From NCBI RefSeq assembly GCF_029227915.1, contig NC_079882.1:6634001-6698000 (forward strand): DNA of 64,000 bases, given 5' to 3'. The notes under the pieces were generated by a model. That model saw only the letters and a list, made by a program, of their open reading frames with translations, was not told the origin of the DNA and made no database searches. The DNA comes from Hydractinia symbiolongicarpus (taxonomy: Eukaryota; Cnidaria; Hydrozoa; Anthoathecata; Hydractiniidae). Positions 37,901 through 51,289 of the stretch are shown piece after piece. Position 1 is the stretch's first letter, and each line of letters opens with the position of its first letter. Both the position numbers and the translations under genes were made by a program.

Positions 37901-38589
37901 TATTATTGTTGTGTAAAATCTCTCTCAATGTAAGGAATGTTTGAATGGATGATCTTTAGCGGATAAGGTAACGATCATTTCAAAGTACTTGCGCAAAGAT
38001 AATATTTAGTCATTGATCAGTCCCCCTTGATTAATTTAACATTATCACAATAAAGAATTTTGCTTTGCGTAGTAAAAAGAGAATTGCTGACTCCTTCGTT
38101 TTATTTAATAACCGGATAAAATTTAAGACCTTATTTAACACATCAACAGAACCAACCTGGTTACTAACTCATGGAAAGGAAATACATTTATGTCGATCAG
38201 ACATAAACAGCAGATATAAGCCTTTATGAATAGATTAGCTGTTATTTGGTTTGAACTGAGCTTGTATGACTTTTCCTACCGAGCAATAACAAAAAGCTCT
38301 GCGATGAAGCGTGAGGCGTTACATCATTTCTAATATGAACCCACTTGATAGATCTTGTTGCAAGAAAATTACGATTTATCTCGCTGGGGAAGTTCAAAAA
38401 TGTTTATGAACGGAAATAAAACCACAAATGGTGAACGCAGCAATAATAAATAATATTACACTCTTTACTAGAGTTAGTAGTTATTTACAAATTAAAATTA
38501 GAAAATGTAGTTCTCGCACATGGAGAAAAATGATGCGCTAGCTATATGAATTGAAAAATTACAAAAAAAGTAATAAATAAACCACTTTA
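35000..38589. other. Convergent 3' regions of cyclin D and KMT5A
   Basis: No recognised gene. AT-rich, with scattered short ORFs. It contains a small tandem duplication at 37458-37515 (TGGATGTTTGTATAAAAAA twice, period 30). The two 3' UTRs must end here. Confidence 0.5.
37458..37515. repeat. Tandem duplication, period 30 bp
   Basis: Two near-identical copies of a segment starting TGGATGTTTGTAT and ending TTGATCTTA, differing by one A in the A-run. Confidence 0.8.
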
Positions 38590-41500
38590 TTAAGTTTTAA
38601 GCCATGGGTGTGACTCGATAGCACTTTTGCTACGATCCCCATAATCGTATAGAAGTTCTTCATCTAATGCGATTTCCTTTGAAGCGACTAGAATAAGGTG
38701 AGGAGTCTCTCCAATAGGAAACAATTTCGTGCACACGTTACTCTGAGTCTTGCTGTGATTAAGCAGACGACCGATCTTACCCGATTCTTTCGTGGCGTCA
38801 ACACTATATATAAAAAGAGAATGTAAATAAATATATATATAAACAAAAAAATGATGACCGCAATGTGTTTAATTGTGGAAGTAACAGCTGTTTCTTTTCT
38901 TCTACTCCTCTTACGTGAGAGAGTTTCAACAGCGCCTCTTTTACACACAAGAATCCCATGTGTAAAAACAAGCGACATGATTCAACACAAAAGTCGATAC
39001 ACGCGGTGGTTTGTTCTCAATTTTTCTTTGAAAAACAGTCAAAATGTCAAAAGTTGTGAGTTTTCTAGAATTTGTTGATGTACATTTGTTTTTCGACTCG
39101 GACCGAACATACGAAAAAACACACGTGAAACTTATTGTCTCGATTATTTTAATCTTGCTTCTCGTCCATTCAACGCCCGCGACAAACCTTTCTTTTTTGA
39201 ACGAGGACGAACGAAAGCTATTAAAAAAACACTCATTGCTGAAAGGCTCGAATTAACTCCAACATACCAGTATTTCTTGTTTTTGTAATCGAAGAAATAC
39301 ATGTAACATCCAAATTTGGGATCTTTTTCATATTCAGCCTCTCTACACCTTGCCTCTTTTACATCAACCAAGTCACCGACATATTCGCAAACAAAATCTC
39401 CTTTACTTAATTTCCTTTTGCTGAATACACCACGTCCTTTACTCTCGATAAGGCGAATCTAAGAATGGATGGTAAATTACATAACTCCTGTATAAATTGC
39501 ACCCATCCCGGCTAAACAGCTTTTACCCATACCCCATACCACTCATCCTTCTACACACAGCCTTTTGAGTTTACGTAATTTTGGAATGACCGCTTACAGT
39601 TCAGGGAGGTAAATAGCAGTGAAATAACAAACACACTGAACGTTTGAAAATGGTTTCTACCTCCAAGTGATCTTCAACACCCGACAAGATTTTCCTCTCC
39701 AAATCAATTTGTTTTTCCTCCTTGAAAAAACAACAAAAGAATCACAAAAGTAAACAAACAAGTCCAATACTTCACAACAAATACACGCATACGCAAGTCA
39801 TATATTGAGCAAACAAACTTTTATTAAAAACAAACAAACAAACAAACTAATCTCTCGGCATACTTTTAAAGTTGATTTAAGCTTCCGCTCGCTTCTTCTT
39901 ACTTGGAAATGTTGCGTTAAAGTGGATTGTGTTTTATCAGGTCTAAAAAGCCAACAACAAAAAAACATTAAGCAAAGAACATCGAGAAAAGCCATTGATT
40001 ACATCCTGGGAGATAAAACATTTTTCCACCCCACGCAAACTTGGAATCATTAACATTTCCTATACCAATCACTTGGTCACCTAAAGTAGCTTAAAACCAC
40101 ATACTGACCAGATATAGATGGGTTGTTTTGTGACGCAGTTTAGGTAAGCGAATTACAACAACAAACATTGCAGCCAATGTAAATAAAATGTTTCCGAGAA
40201 AGAAAAACAACAACAACAATATGTAACGACATTTTATGAGGTGACGCAAAAAATGCGTCGATTATCTATCTATTGAAAGCACATTTTTAAAATTTCAAAA
40301 AGAAAGGTGTTTTTAGGTACATATATTGTACCCAAGAAACAGTCTTAAACGAGGTACAGCATTAAAAAATAATAACCTAAAAACAAAAAAGTTTGTTTTT
40401 CTAATCCGATTTACTGGCAAACGTTAAGCGTCTGCTTTATTTGACCGGCATTGTTAATGACGAACGGACATTATCCAAATAGATCAAAATTTTTATCTTC
40501 GTGTTAACATATCTAGGTAAAAGAATGTGAATTTACTTATTATTAAATTTCGGACTAGTTTTGACAGCTAATCATTTTTTTCCACAAACGATAGCTTAGC
40601 TAAAACCATGGCATCGATTTTGTTAAACAATGCGGTGCCTTCAGGTATGCGATCACGCTGCGCTCTGTTGTCATGTTATCATAATAAACCTTTTTAAAGA
40701 GAGAAGAAAAAAATTAAGTACTGTATGCATAAGTATAAAAAACACAGGAATTTACAGCAATTTAATAAGGCTGAATTTTAATAAGGCTTGCTAAAAGGCG
40801 TTCCACATGAAAGGAAGAGGTTTTGTATTGAAAAATGTCCACAAGTACGGTGTAGTATAGACACGAAAATAACCTTAGGGTTTTATTCAATTGTTATTAG
40901 AAACCAAAAATAGCACACAAATATATTGAATGATCAAATAAGGTCATGCCGAAAGAGTTTAACATGGTAGGCAAACACATTAGCCTAAACAATATCAGGG
41001 TATGTAAGTGACATTTCCCACAGATCTCTGCCAATTATGAGAAAAACTGATTTTTCATGACTTTCGGTTGTAGCTTCAACACGCATCACAGACAGTCTCT
41101 CTTCTCTTTTATTTGGATGACAAAAGCAAATAAATAATAAACAAATGCCAACATCATTCAGTTTTTTTTAATACCATTGACACACTTCGTTATTTGAACA
41201 ACAGAAACATTAGAAGGCATCACGAAAAACGAAACCTCGTGCAACGTGTTAGAAGAAATTTAACAAAGGGCGTCTTTTTTATGAGAGCATCTCATTTGCC
41301 ATTATTAAAGTTATTAGGAAATGGAATGAAACTTCTTCTGGACTTTACTTAATTAATTTTTTTCTAAGAGAACTTACATCACATTATTATTAAGCGACCC
41401 TCAACTTGTCACTCCCATATTTATCGCTCTGAAGTGGCCAGTTTCAAAAATCAAGCACTTCGCTAACGGAAAAATCAAAAGTTTTTCAAATGTGTTTTGT

Positions 41501-44500
41501 TATTCGGTATTATACAGTAAACCTTCAGCTATAAAATCTTCGCCTCGTCATCAATATATAAATAATAACGCCAGCTTTTGCCAAACATTATTTTGCAACT
41601 TCTAACGAATAAATTAGTTCTCATAACTACAAGGGTGTCTAGGAACTATCAGGGAAAAAATAGCTCTTGTATAATTGCGTCGTCGAGTAGACTGTTTAAT
41701 AACTTTGTTAAAAGAAATTCTCTATTTCTACCTCGTCTTCAAACAAAACCAAATAAAGATTTATAAATTTCAAAGAATTTATGGAGCACCGGATAAAAGG
41801 CTTTTAAGTAAGTAGGCAGTTTGGGTCCTATTCTAACTTCCGGGCTCTTATTCTCTTTGAACAGTTACATTACCGTCAAATTACGTGTAGAATGGTTCTA
41901 AGTTGCTTACATGCCACCCAAGCACATTAAAAGGTCAGTGGATGGCTCCCAATGAGCTGACAATACATTGAAAGTGCGCCGTAGTGAGGAATTAAGCCTA
42001 AAACCTTGTAATTACAAGCAAAATGCGCTACAATTACACCACTGATTTTTAGGTAGATTTAGGTAGCCAAGGCTAAGCTAAAATCCTTCGTTATGCGCGT
42101 ACTTGAAACTCCGATCTATACACTAACACCTTTTCTCTCACTTAACAACCTTTTAAGTTAGCAAAAGTTTTCACAGAAACAACACATATCAGTGTTTCAA
42201 ACACCAGAATCCGCTTCAGTGAATGTGTTGAGTGCGTCACTGACATGTATGATTCAAGGGGCGCAGGAAAGGTTCCCCGTGACAGTCAGGTGTAAAATTA
42301 GGTGTTAATGAACCATCTAAGCAACTTGAAGGCAAAGAAGGCCATTTCCCCGTAGCAACCTAAGGTCTGACCCAAAAATGCTTATGTAACCTTAGCAAAA
42401 TGGAAAATATTTGACTTATCGAATGTTCAAGATCCCTGTGTGAAATTAAGCAGCGGTTAAAACAGGAGATAAGTTCGATTGCAATAGAACTCCAACAAAA
42501 CAACACACCAATATATTTATGTTTTAAGTCACTGTAATATACACACTGGACAATTTTCTATACACATATTGAAGTCAAAAGCTGGTTAAAATATTTTAGC
42601 AATTCTAGAACCGATTTTATTTTGTGAAGTTATCCGACAAATCAGCTGAAGGTAGGCAAAAAAAAAGCAGGAAAGTTAATAGTAAGATTAAAAAAAAAAG
42701 AAAATATATATCTAGTGGACTTACATTTCTTGATCGTGAACAGTCCTTTTTTTCTTATTAGTGGAAATTTTCTTTGTAGATTTTCCCCTCGAAGATGTTT
42801 CTTTAATTTTTGATGACGTTTCTTTAATTTGTGGTTTCCTAGACGGTTTAGCTGCAACTACGACGAACGTAGAAGTATAACAACAAGGAAAACATTAAGA
42901 TCACCAAAGACTTTCAACGTGATCTGAAACAAGAGAGCTAGCTACCTTTAGACGGGGCAGGTTTTTCATCGTTACTTGTTATATGAGCTGTTTTCTTTGT
43001 TTCGTCTTTCAAATCATTGGCCGTTTCTTTCTTTTTATCCCCTAAATTAAGCTCATAAAGATCAGGGAACTTTAAAGGGCATCTATTTTCGCTCTTTATT
43101 TAGTTTACTAGTCAGAAAATTTGGCCTAGTTTTATAAAAGTTGTTTAAACTGGATTAAAATTTGTTCTTTTAAGACTAACTTCTACACAGTCAAAAAAAG
43201 TTACGGTTTACGAAAAACGTTAACTTAAAATTATCGCACATTCGCGAAAGTTTTTAATCCTGACACAGTGCAGGTCAACTCGTATAAGAATATCTTTTAT
43301 TACATGCATTAATTAGTTATGTTGACAAAAATCACACGCATTTCTAAACATGCTGGTCGACCTAAAATGATGTCTGCAGTTGTAATAGTCAGCACAAACA
43401 AAAATCCAAAATAAAATTTCAACTTGGAAGAAACTGTAAAAAAAGTTCTTGTATGAAGTTCTAAAGTTATAGCAATTTTAACTTATATATATAATAGTAT
43501 AAAATACAAACCGAAGTTTTAATGACCAACTGTAAGGCAAAGCTAACTAAAAAATATTAGCTAGTCTAAGCTTTTATTCTGGCACAAAGTAGACCCTTAT
43601 TTCTTTTTACCATTACCAATAATATGTGGAATGACTCACGTGATGTCCCAGGAAAAAGTCATATAAGAAAATTACAAATGGTGTTTCAAACCGTTCCTCT
43701 TGAATTTTTGTAAATATACGACTATGACAGTGAAAAGATTGGGAAATTACATGAAACATTACAACAACAAAAATTATTGATGCCACCTTGGAGGAAGAAC
43801 ATTCGCTGGTATACGCATTGTTTTTTTTTGAGGTTTTATATTGTTTCTTTTACATAAAATAGTTGAAATAACTCTCTCAGCACAATCACACAAGCCGAGG
43901 AATGCTTTTACCATCAAAGCGTAATTTTGGGTTGAAAAAAACCCTATTAGGTCTCATTACTCACTCACTTGTGGTCATTGTCTGATCACGCTGCTGTTAT
44001 GGTAACAATGGAAAACGTTATGGTAACAATAAGGAAAAAGAAAGAATTGCTGAATCGCAAAAAAATCACCCATACAGGAGGGTTGGGACAAAGTGTTTTG
44101 TTACTTTGGTGCGCATTTTTTTTTCTTGTGTACCAATCAACACGATCTAAAATTTCTTTTCCAATGGCTCAACGCCAACAAAATCTCTCAGAATGCAAGT
44201 ATGGATGAATATATGCTGTTTAAGCACAAGCTTAAACCAACAAACTATAACTTCAAATTATTCATCAACGGCAAGAAACTCTTCCCCAGTAACTGCATTA
44301 AGTACCTTGGTATTCTCTTAGATTCTGATCTCAACTGGAAATCTCAGATCAATGCGATTGTGGTTAAACTCAAGAGGGCTAATGGAGCTATAGCTAAACT
44401 CTGACACCTTGTTCCACAAAGTGTTCTGAAAACTGTGTACCATGCTATCTTTGGTAGCCATCTTCGTTACTGCAATGAAATTTAAAGCCAATCTGGTCAT

Positions 44501-47500
44501 CACTATATTGATCGTATTTACTGTTTACCACATTGTGCAGTTAGACTAATTTCTTTTGCGCAATGACTTCTACCCCTCTTCTCTCTAATCTTAATATTTT
44601 AAAACTTGCTGATTTGGTTCACATGAAAAATGTAATTTTCCTGTACAATTTATATCACGGAAAACTTCCAGAGGCACGTCTTGATACTTACAAAGTTGAC
44701 TTTTCCCACTCTTACAAGACTTGTGGATCTATTCTTGATTTGCTTTTGTATACTAAGGGTTGCCAGCATCTAGCATAGCCGTAGGCTAATAATGCTGGTC
44801 TCCTTACAGTGATAGCCTAATTTTTTGTAAATTGATATTTATTTAACTTCTACCTTATGTATGCTATTACTGTAGAATAAATATTTCTTCTTCTTCTTCT
44901 TCTTCTGATTTAAATTTGAAACATAATTCATATGGCAACTACTACAGGTTGTACATATGCACGTTCTCATTGTTATCAGCATTATCAACGAACGACTATA
45001 CTCTTAAGATAAGTTAGTGATAATGAAGAAAAGTCTGAGACAAGGTTGAAACAACTTAAAAAAGGGGAGGATAACACGGATTCAGGATCGAAAATTAGTC
45101 ATGACAATTACGTTGGTATTCTACCTTGACCAAAATATATCGCTTTGACAACAGAGAGTATTTTAAAATATTAGCACACAAAAATTTTCGGACGGAAAAA
45201 CTTTCAGATTTTTCTTTGTCCGAAAATTTTCCGTCCGAAATATGTGTCTGCCGAAAGTTTTTTTGTCCGAAAATTTTAGTTTTTCTAATTTTTGTAAAAA
45301 AGGACCAGTGCATAGAAATTATATATAATTTGCAGTTGTTTACTTTCATATTAAGTTATTTTCACATTTGGCTGAGGCTCTATCTATAAAGTTGGATACT
45401 TAAGACCTTTTTTTAGATCTTGATTTAATATATGTACACTTTAAATGCTCCTAGCCTTCTTTTTGTGTCATTTTCCGTAATCATTACTTTTGAAATTTAG
45501 TTAAATTCGTTTAAAAGACTTACCCATACATATTTTGACTTTATAAATCTTGTCCGAAAATTTTTCAGCTGAAATAAAAAATTGTGTCCGAAAGTTTTTT
45601 CCGCCGAAACATTTTCCGCCGAAAATTTTAGTTCTTAATGTAAATTTAAACACTGTCAACAATATGTATGTGATCTCCCTAATGAGATCAGATGATGAAG
45701 TCATAATTCATACGTCATGATAATAAGTCAGCCAGGCAGGATCGTCACTACATTCTTTGTGGTAAGATATATATACCAGTACACAACTAATGCTATTATA
45801 ATAACGCCGTGTTACCAAAATCACGAGACAAGTATGTTAATGTTTAACTTACGATTAATAAAATTATAAGTGAGTTAGACCACGCCTTAAAATTATCTTT
45901 TCCTTTATGAAAACCACATTAGAAAACAACAGACAAAAATATATAAAATATATCTTTCTTTCGCTATTCTTTGACATGGACATAGTTGTCTAGAATTCGA
46001 TGGCTGCTAGTCTGTAAAGTGTCATTTTTCTAGGTATGTTATTGAGATAAAGAGCGTTCAAAACACAGTCACACATGCAAACATAACAGAACACGGTCCG
46101 TTAAGGCCTTAAAGTTTGAAAAAGGGGTCGTGCTGACCCTACTACCACATTACGGGTCAAGTCACTTTTGTAATGTTTTTATTTAAAATCAAAAATAAAT
46201 GCAGAGATGAGACTGCAGAGTTTATAACAATTTCATAATGATTTAGTTTTTAAGCCTGGTCGAGTCATGACAGAAACTATAAAAGTTTGAACCTATCCTT
46301 TTTGCTTCGAGATTAGCATGCATGTAGAATCGAGGTCTGATTGCACTGTTTTCATAGTTTAAATGGGAACTTTAAGTGCACAGAGATCTCCTTTGAATGA
46401 CCCTCGTTAAAAACAGCACCAAACTGAAAAACGATTTTCTGGGCAAAAAATTCCTTTTTACTCTCGATTAGTCTGCTGAGCGTTGCAAGAAAAACAAAAA
46501 GACAACAGAAAATATGTGGATATGCCTCAATTGTAATGTAATCACAATACAAAATAATAAGAGCTTTCCTTGAAAGAGTTCTTAAAACAATCTTTCGAGT
46601 TCAACAAAAAAAGTCCTAAAATTTCCCTTCTTACAGATTATGGCAAAAACAACAACGACAAAAATTCTTCCAGGTTTTTTCACATCGGTCTAAACCCCTT
46701 ACATATCACGACTCCATTTTCCCAAGCAACCATTCTAGCAAATCTGTTTCAAAAGTAAGCACACAAATCATTTGCAAAAGCTGACATCATACTATTTGAG
46801 AACTTTCACGGATAATTTGTTGGTATAAAAGACAAGAAATTATTTGAAATAAAACACAGCATTTGTCAAACATGACTTGTACCAAACTAAGTTTTCAAGA
46901 CTAAGTTGTAACACTTGAAAAAAATATGTTAGGATTGACAAACAACAAAACATTAAATAATTCAAATTTTCTTTAAAATTTTAAGTAAACGGGCAGCCGT
47001 ATAGCACGAATTGTATTATTATTGTTTTGACAAATCAATGTTAATAACAGACAGTATGTACAGTAACAAAGAAAACACAGATTTAGTGCCCTGAGTGAGC
47101 TTTACTAATCATTTCATCTTTGTTAGTTAAAAAAATATGACTACTTAGAATTATTCAGTCCCCTACCTGTATCCTAAAGGTTAGTTTCCCAAAAAGTCTC
47201 CCCTCCTAACTGAATACCTATATTTTGAAATATAAAATACATAAAAAATAAAATGGGATAAAATTGAATAGAAATCTAGTGGTTAGGAAGTGATAAGTAG
47301 CAAAATTTTTACAAATAATTTTCTAGCTTATTCTGTTTCTAGAAAAATGTTTATGATTTATCGAAAAACGGGTGAATTGGAAAAAGCACTATCTTTTTAT
47401 AGTAAATCCAACCTACCTTAAGATGGATAAATTTATTACTCCCTGTTCCCATTTCTTATTCAGGTCCTATATTGGTTAAGGAGAAATCTTCTTCCAACTT

Positions 47501-50500
47501 TGGGGAAAAGGGAGTGGACACCATAAAATTACAAAGCTGTATTAAATTCTTAATAAGCTGATTTAGTGGTGTGCATAAAAGAAAACTTTTTTGGAATACA
47601 TGTGTTCTAGATCATGCATTTATTAAGCATATCATCAAACACACAAGACCTAAACCCTGTCTCCTGGATATATGAAGATCCACTAATCTGGGGAAAAAGT
47701 AAGATGACACAAACATAAGATGTCAAGCTTCAATCTCAAGCTTCTTATAGATAAAAAAATGCACTGTTTTAGCAGAACCCTACAACCTAGACAAAATATA
47801 TTGGTAAAGAGGGTGGAAGTTCTAAGAATGCACCACAAGCAATTAAGACCACTGTTTCTATCTAAGTAACAAACACTCCGAACTTGTTGAATGTTCACTT
47901 GTCAACGTTAGATCTTAGTTATTTGCTTAAAATTGAAGTTTTTTTGACCCAACAAACTTATACTTATTAATATTTGGTTAGATCCAAAAAGGTGCTAATT
48001 TTTGCTTTCACGATATTTTAGACCTTTTATAGGCTGTGGAGCAGATTGATCGATAATGTGGACATTGTGCACAGTGCAGCTAGCACATTTTTGAAATTGA
48101 TTACTCTGCCTACACCCCTGCCAAATGTAGCTTACTGACTGCAGAGGACTGGTCAAGTGATGCTGTGTGCCTATTTCGAAAGAGTTAAAAACAGACAAAC
48201 TCTTAAATATTATTTCCAGGGTTGTGAGTATAGTCAAAACACCAACAGATAAAATTAAATCCCTGTATCCAGACACATTAAAAAAGAGAGCACTGGCAAA
48301 AAACAAACTAGATACAAAGTTTTTCTTACCAGCAATCTTTTCTGACTTTTCCTCTACTTTAACTAACTCATTTTTTTCTTTGTGCAACTTTGCCTCAGCT
48401 GGGACATTCACTGCGGTGCTTTTCTCTTCTTAAAAAAAAAAGAAATATAAAATATAATGATTCTGTAAATGTGACATGATAATAAACTATGAGCTTTTAC
48501 TTAAATATTATTTTTACTTAAATCCTAAGGTATCATACCTCCCAGAAACCTGGATATATTTCTATTACTTGAAACTACACCTTAACTTCTGCAAACTCCC
48601 TATAATCAGTAAGATATAAAATTTGCTTTAGGAGTGAAATTGGAACTTTAAGGTACATTCTATTTTATCAATGGGAAGCATTGCAAGTTTTGACATGTGA
48701 CAAATTCAGATTTGCCTGATAATCAGGAAAAATAGGGTATTTGAGAGATCTTTTAGAATTTTCTCTTACAAAATATGTAAAAACAGGAAGAAACCTTTGC
48801 TCATGTTGAAAGCTGCACAAAGTGTTGATGACATCATCAAAATAGGTCCCAGTAACCTTTTGCTCCCAATGGGTCATTTAACTAGTCTTTTAAAACTTGT
48901 ATTTCAGAATAAGGCGTCGGCAAATATTGCTTCAAATTTATTAAAATGCTGCAGCAGTTATATAATTCACTTCAACTAAATTTCGTGACGTAGTTTTAGA
49001 ATACTTTCTTCAGCAATTTATTTTTTCACAAATTTTATAGCAACATATTTAGAGAATTCTCACTTTACTTAACAACTTAGCGTAATGTTTAATTTCAGTC
49101 CTCGTCTTTTGAGGTGCGCGATCGCGCTCCCCGCATCTCCGTATGCACCTGCAACAATAGAGCAGCATCTTCAATCACGCACCAAAAGCACTTTAGTCAC
49201 TTTAATAATGCACACCTGAAATGTCTTTTGTATAAAGTAATTATTTACTATACTAATAATCAAAGAAAAAAATGACTTAAAGTTCAGAATTTGAATGAAA
49301 AACATGTGCGTTATGTTTCGAGATGAATTCATTAGGTTACGGCATCATTAGGTTGTATATCGCAGAAGTCGCCGGTGGCATGCTTTGAAAATGCTTGTCA
49401 CTGGCACAGCTTAACATGAAGCAAAACTGTACAGGAGACTCAATTGTTAGAGTCTTCGCAGAACATCTCTTCTCACAAAACCGAGGGCAGGGCTGACTTA
49501 TTGCGTGCTGTATCGTGTGGGAGACAGAACTTCTGGACTTCTTTTTAATACGATATACAATTTTTTTGATATTATTACTAAACATATTTGATTTCTCTTT
49601 CCCCTTTTAAAAAGATTTTTAAACTTTATTCAACATGTTATTTCTTTGGTATTGCATCACAAGAACATTCGTCCGAAAGCTGTATTAAGGTACAGGACAC
49701 CTAACCTCTCCCATGTTCTGGTTACATTTAACTTGTATGGGTGCGCACTCTTCTCGCAGTATTCTCTGTGACGATGAAGGTCGGACTGACTTGTGGCATA
49801 GTTCCAAATGGTCTTCCGTCTTTCGTTCGAGTCTCAGTGTAATGCACCAGCCGAGCATAAGAGTGTCAACATGAAGGAAAGGGGCCGACTTTAATGTTCT
49901 CTATACCCTACGTTCTTTATAATAACGCCGGCCGTTTTTGCCGACGCAACTACGGTATCTTCATATCTTACATCGGCAATTACGTGCCGAATGCCGACGC
50001 TAATTTTAAGGGCTGATCATTGATACGAAATTTTGACACAAATTATACGAATTACGTACGGAAATTTTGAGACGGTCCTTTAATAAAGATGCAAATACAT
50101 TCAATTACTCAGTAGGCCTACCAGACGACCACACTTTTTATATGTGTTATCACGCACCTCAAATTATGAAAACTGAATAATCACTCTCCTCAATTAAGGC
50201 GAGACGCGTGAAATTCATTACGCATCTACGACAATCGAGGCGAGTGAAGTATCACTTGGCTGCTAAAATTCATATGACCAGGAGTAAATTTTGTTTTCCA
50301 TTGCGAGTTTTTTTATGTATGAATGAAATAGGAAAATTTATATGACTGATACTGGTAGATAGTTCACACTTCCCCCAACCCTCAATTTAGTGTTTAGCTT
50401 ACAAAATTGAACTTGTATAAGTTACTTTTCGTACATAAATTTACAATTCTAAACAAGATTCAAAGGATTCAACTGATCTACATACCTGTTAGTACAACTC

Positions 50501-50561
50501 TATTTTCTTCTTTCACGTGACCTTTAGCCCCAATAGATTCTGCATTTACCTTGTTACTCAT
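38590..50561 (-). CDS. KMT5A: KMT5A (SET8/PR-Set7) histone H4K20 monomethyltransferase, 8 coding exons
   Basis: Minus-strand exons are 50561-50486 (ATG), 48428-48330, 43041-42946, 42857-42725, 39942-39864, 39720-39661, 39458-39268 and 38803-38590 (TAA). They total 948 nt and 315 residues, with all phases consistent. The first 130 residues are Lys/Glu/Ser-rich and low complexity. A PIP-box-like QSTLTQHF (residues 140-147) followed by VRRSERK matches the family's PCNA-binding degron position. The SET domain runs from about residue 182 to the end: KGRGVFS, GDFVCEYVGDLV, GCYMYFF, the NHS of the AdoMet-binding pseudoknot (260-262), EELLYDYGDRS and a C-terminal HPWL. The protein monomethylates H4K20 and is degraded in S phase by CRL4-Cdt2. 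Its large introns hold a LINE fragment and other repeats. An AG just before the first coding exon suggests a further 5' UTR exon. Confidence 0.96.
44080..44910 (+). mobile_element. 5'-truncated jockey/CR1-type LINE, 3' end of the reverse transcriptase
   Basis: The plus strand encodes the C-terminal part of a non-LTR reverse transcriptase: FLFQWLNANKISQN, YNFKLFINGKKLFPSN, IKYLGILLDSDLNWKSQI, HAIFGSHLRYC and DLVHMKNVIFLYNLYHGKLP. It is broken by stop codons and frameshifts. It ends with a short 3' UTR and a (TTC)n tail at 44886-44906. It is inserted antisense in KMT5A intron 3 (43042-48329). Dead. Confidence 0.88.
45165..45640. repeat. Degenerate CCGAAAATTTT repeat clusters in a KMT5A intron
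   Basis: Two clusters (about 45180-45285 and 45550-45640) of GTCCGAAAATTTT, GCCGAAAGTTTTT and CCGCCGAAAATTTT units occur in both orientations, with spacing of about 14-25 bp. The design is the same as the GTCGGCAAAAATT array at 12.8-13.2 kb. Confidence 0.7.
45650..48329. other. KMT5A intron 3, distal part
   Basis: No recognised coding sequence or repeat family in this intronic stretch. Open frames are short and without conserved features. Confidence 0.4.
49497..49937 (+). mobile_element. Dispersed repeat, copy 1, in KMT5A intron 1
   Basis: This segment is the diverged reverse complement of 60971-61372. Shared blocks include CCAGAAGTTCTGTCTCCCA (on the reverse complement), the region around CATGTTGAATAAAGTTT, and GGTATAGAGAACATTAAAGT. 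Similarity stops abruptly at about 49497. It appears to be the 3' terminal part of the transposon whose coding parts lie at 61.5-63.6 kb. Confidence 0.75.
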
Positions 50562-51289
50562 TATTTACTAAGCAAAAAAAAATTATTAAACACATACCCA
50601 TAAAGCTTTCTACAGAGATTAAATACAACAACAAAACAACAAAGGTAGATAGACCTAAATGTGACTTTAGTTCAGATAAGTCTAATTGCTTGCTATATTT
50701 ACTTTAGGAGTGTCTAACAAGACCAAAATAATGGCCTCATTTTCATAAAACTTTGAGAGTTTTTAAAGCAAGGTATTTATTTAGTGGAAATTTTTTTCAA
50801 TATCTTTTGTGATATGACTATTTCTACTATGATACAATTGAAAATGAGACATGTTTAAAAATATATATAAAAATATTGGCAAATTTTAAATAATGTAAAC
50901 GTAGTCCTACTGTTGGCTAGATATTGCAAAGATTTATTAATATTGAAGCAAGTTGATATCTAAGAATGAAGTTAACCAATGTGCAGCAACATTTAGTGAA
51001 CTGCTGCAATGGCACTCCAAACTGAATGTTGTTTCCACCAGATCTTTATACACAATAACAGTGTCAAGCCAGGTGTCGTAATAAGTTGTTTTCTATAAAA
51101 TTCCAAGGGCTGTGTGGGTCTTCTGGTGCTGTGGTGCTTGGTGAGGGTATTCTAAAATGTTGTCCTGTAATATTAACTGAGTTAAAAACTTTCTGTTTTG
51201 TAATGTTTGACCAGATCCTTTGATTTTGATCTTGCATTGACGGTAGCTTACATTTGTATTATTGTCTCTTCTTTATCCAATTGACAAGT
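50562..51289. other. KMT5A upstream region
   Basis: AT-rich sequence before the first coding exon of KMT5A. It should hold its 5' UTR and promoter, but no TATA box or clear motif could be assigned. Confidence 0.35.

Noticed and set aside
47995-48433. Long minus-strand ORF (138 codons) around KMT5A exon 2
   Set aside because: Only 48428-48330 fits the KMT5A splice frame; the rest is intron read-through.
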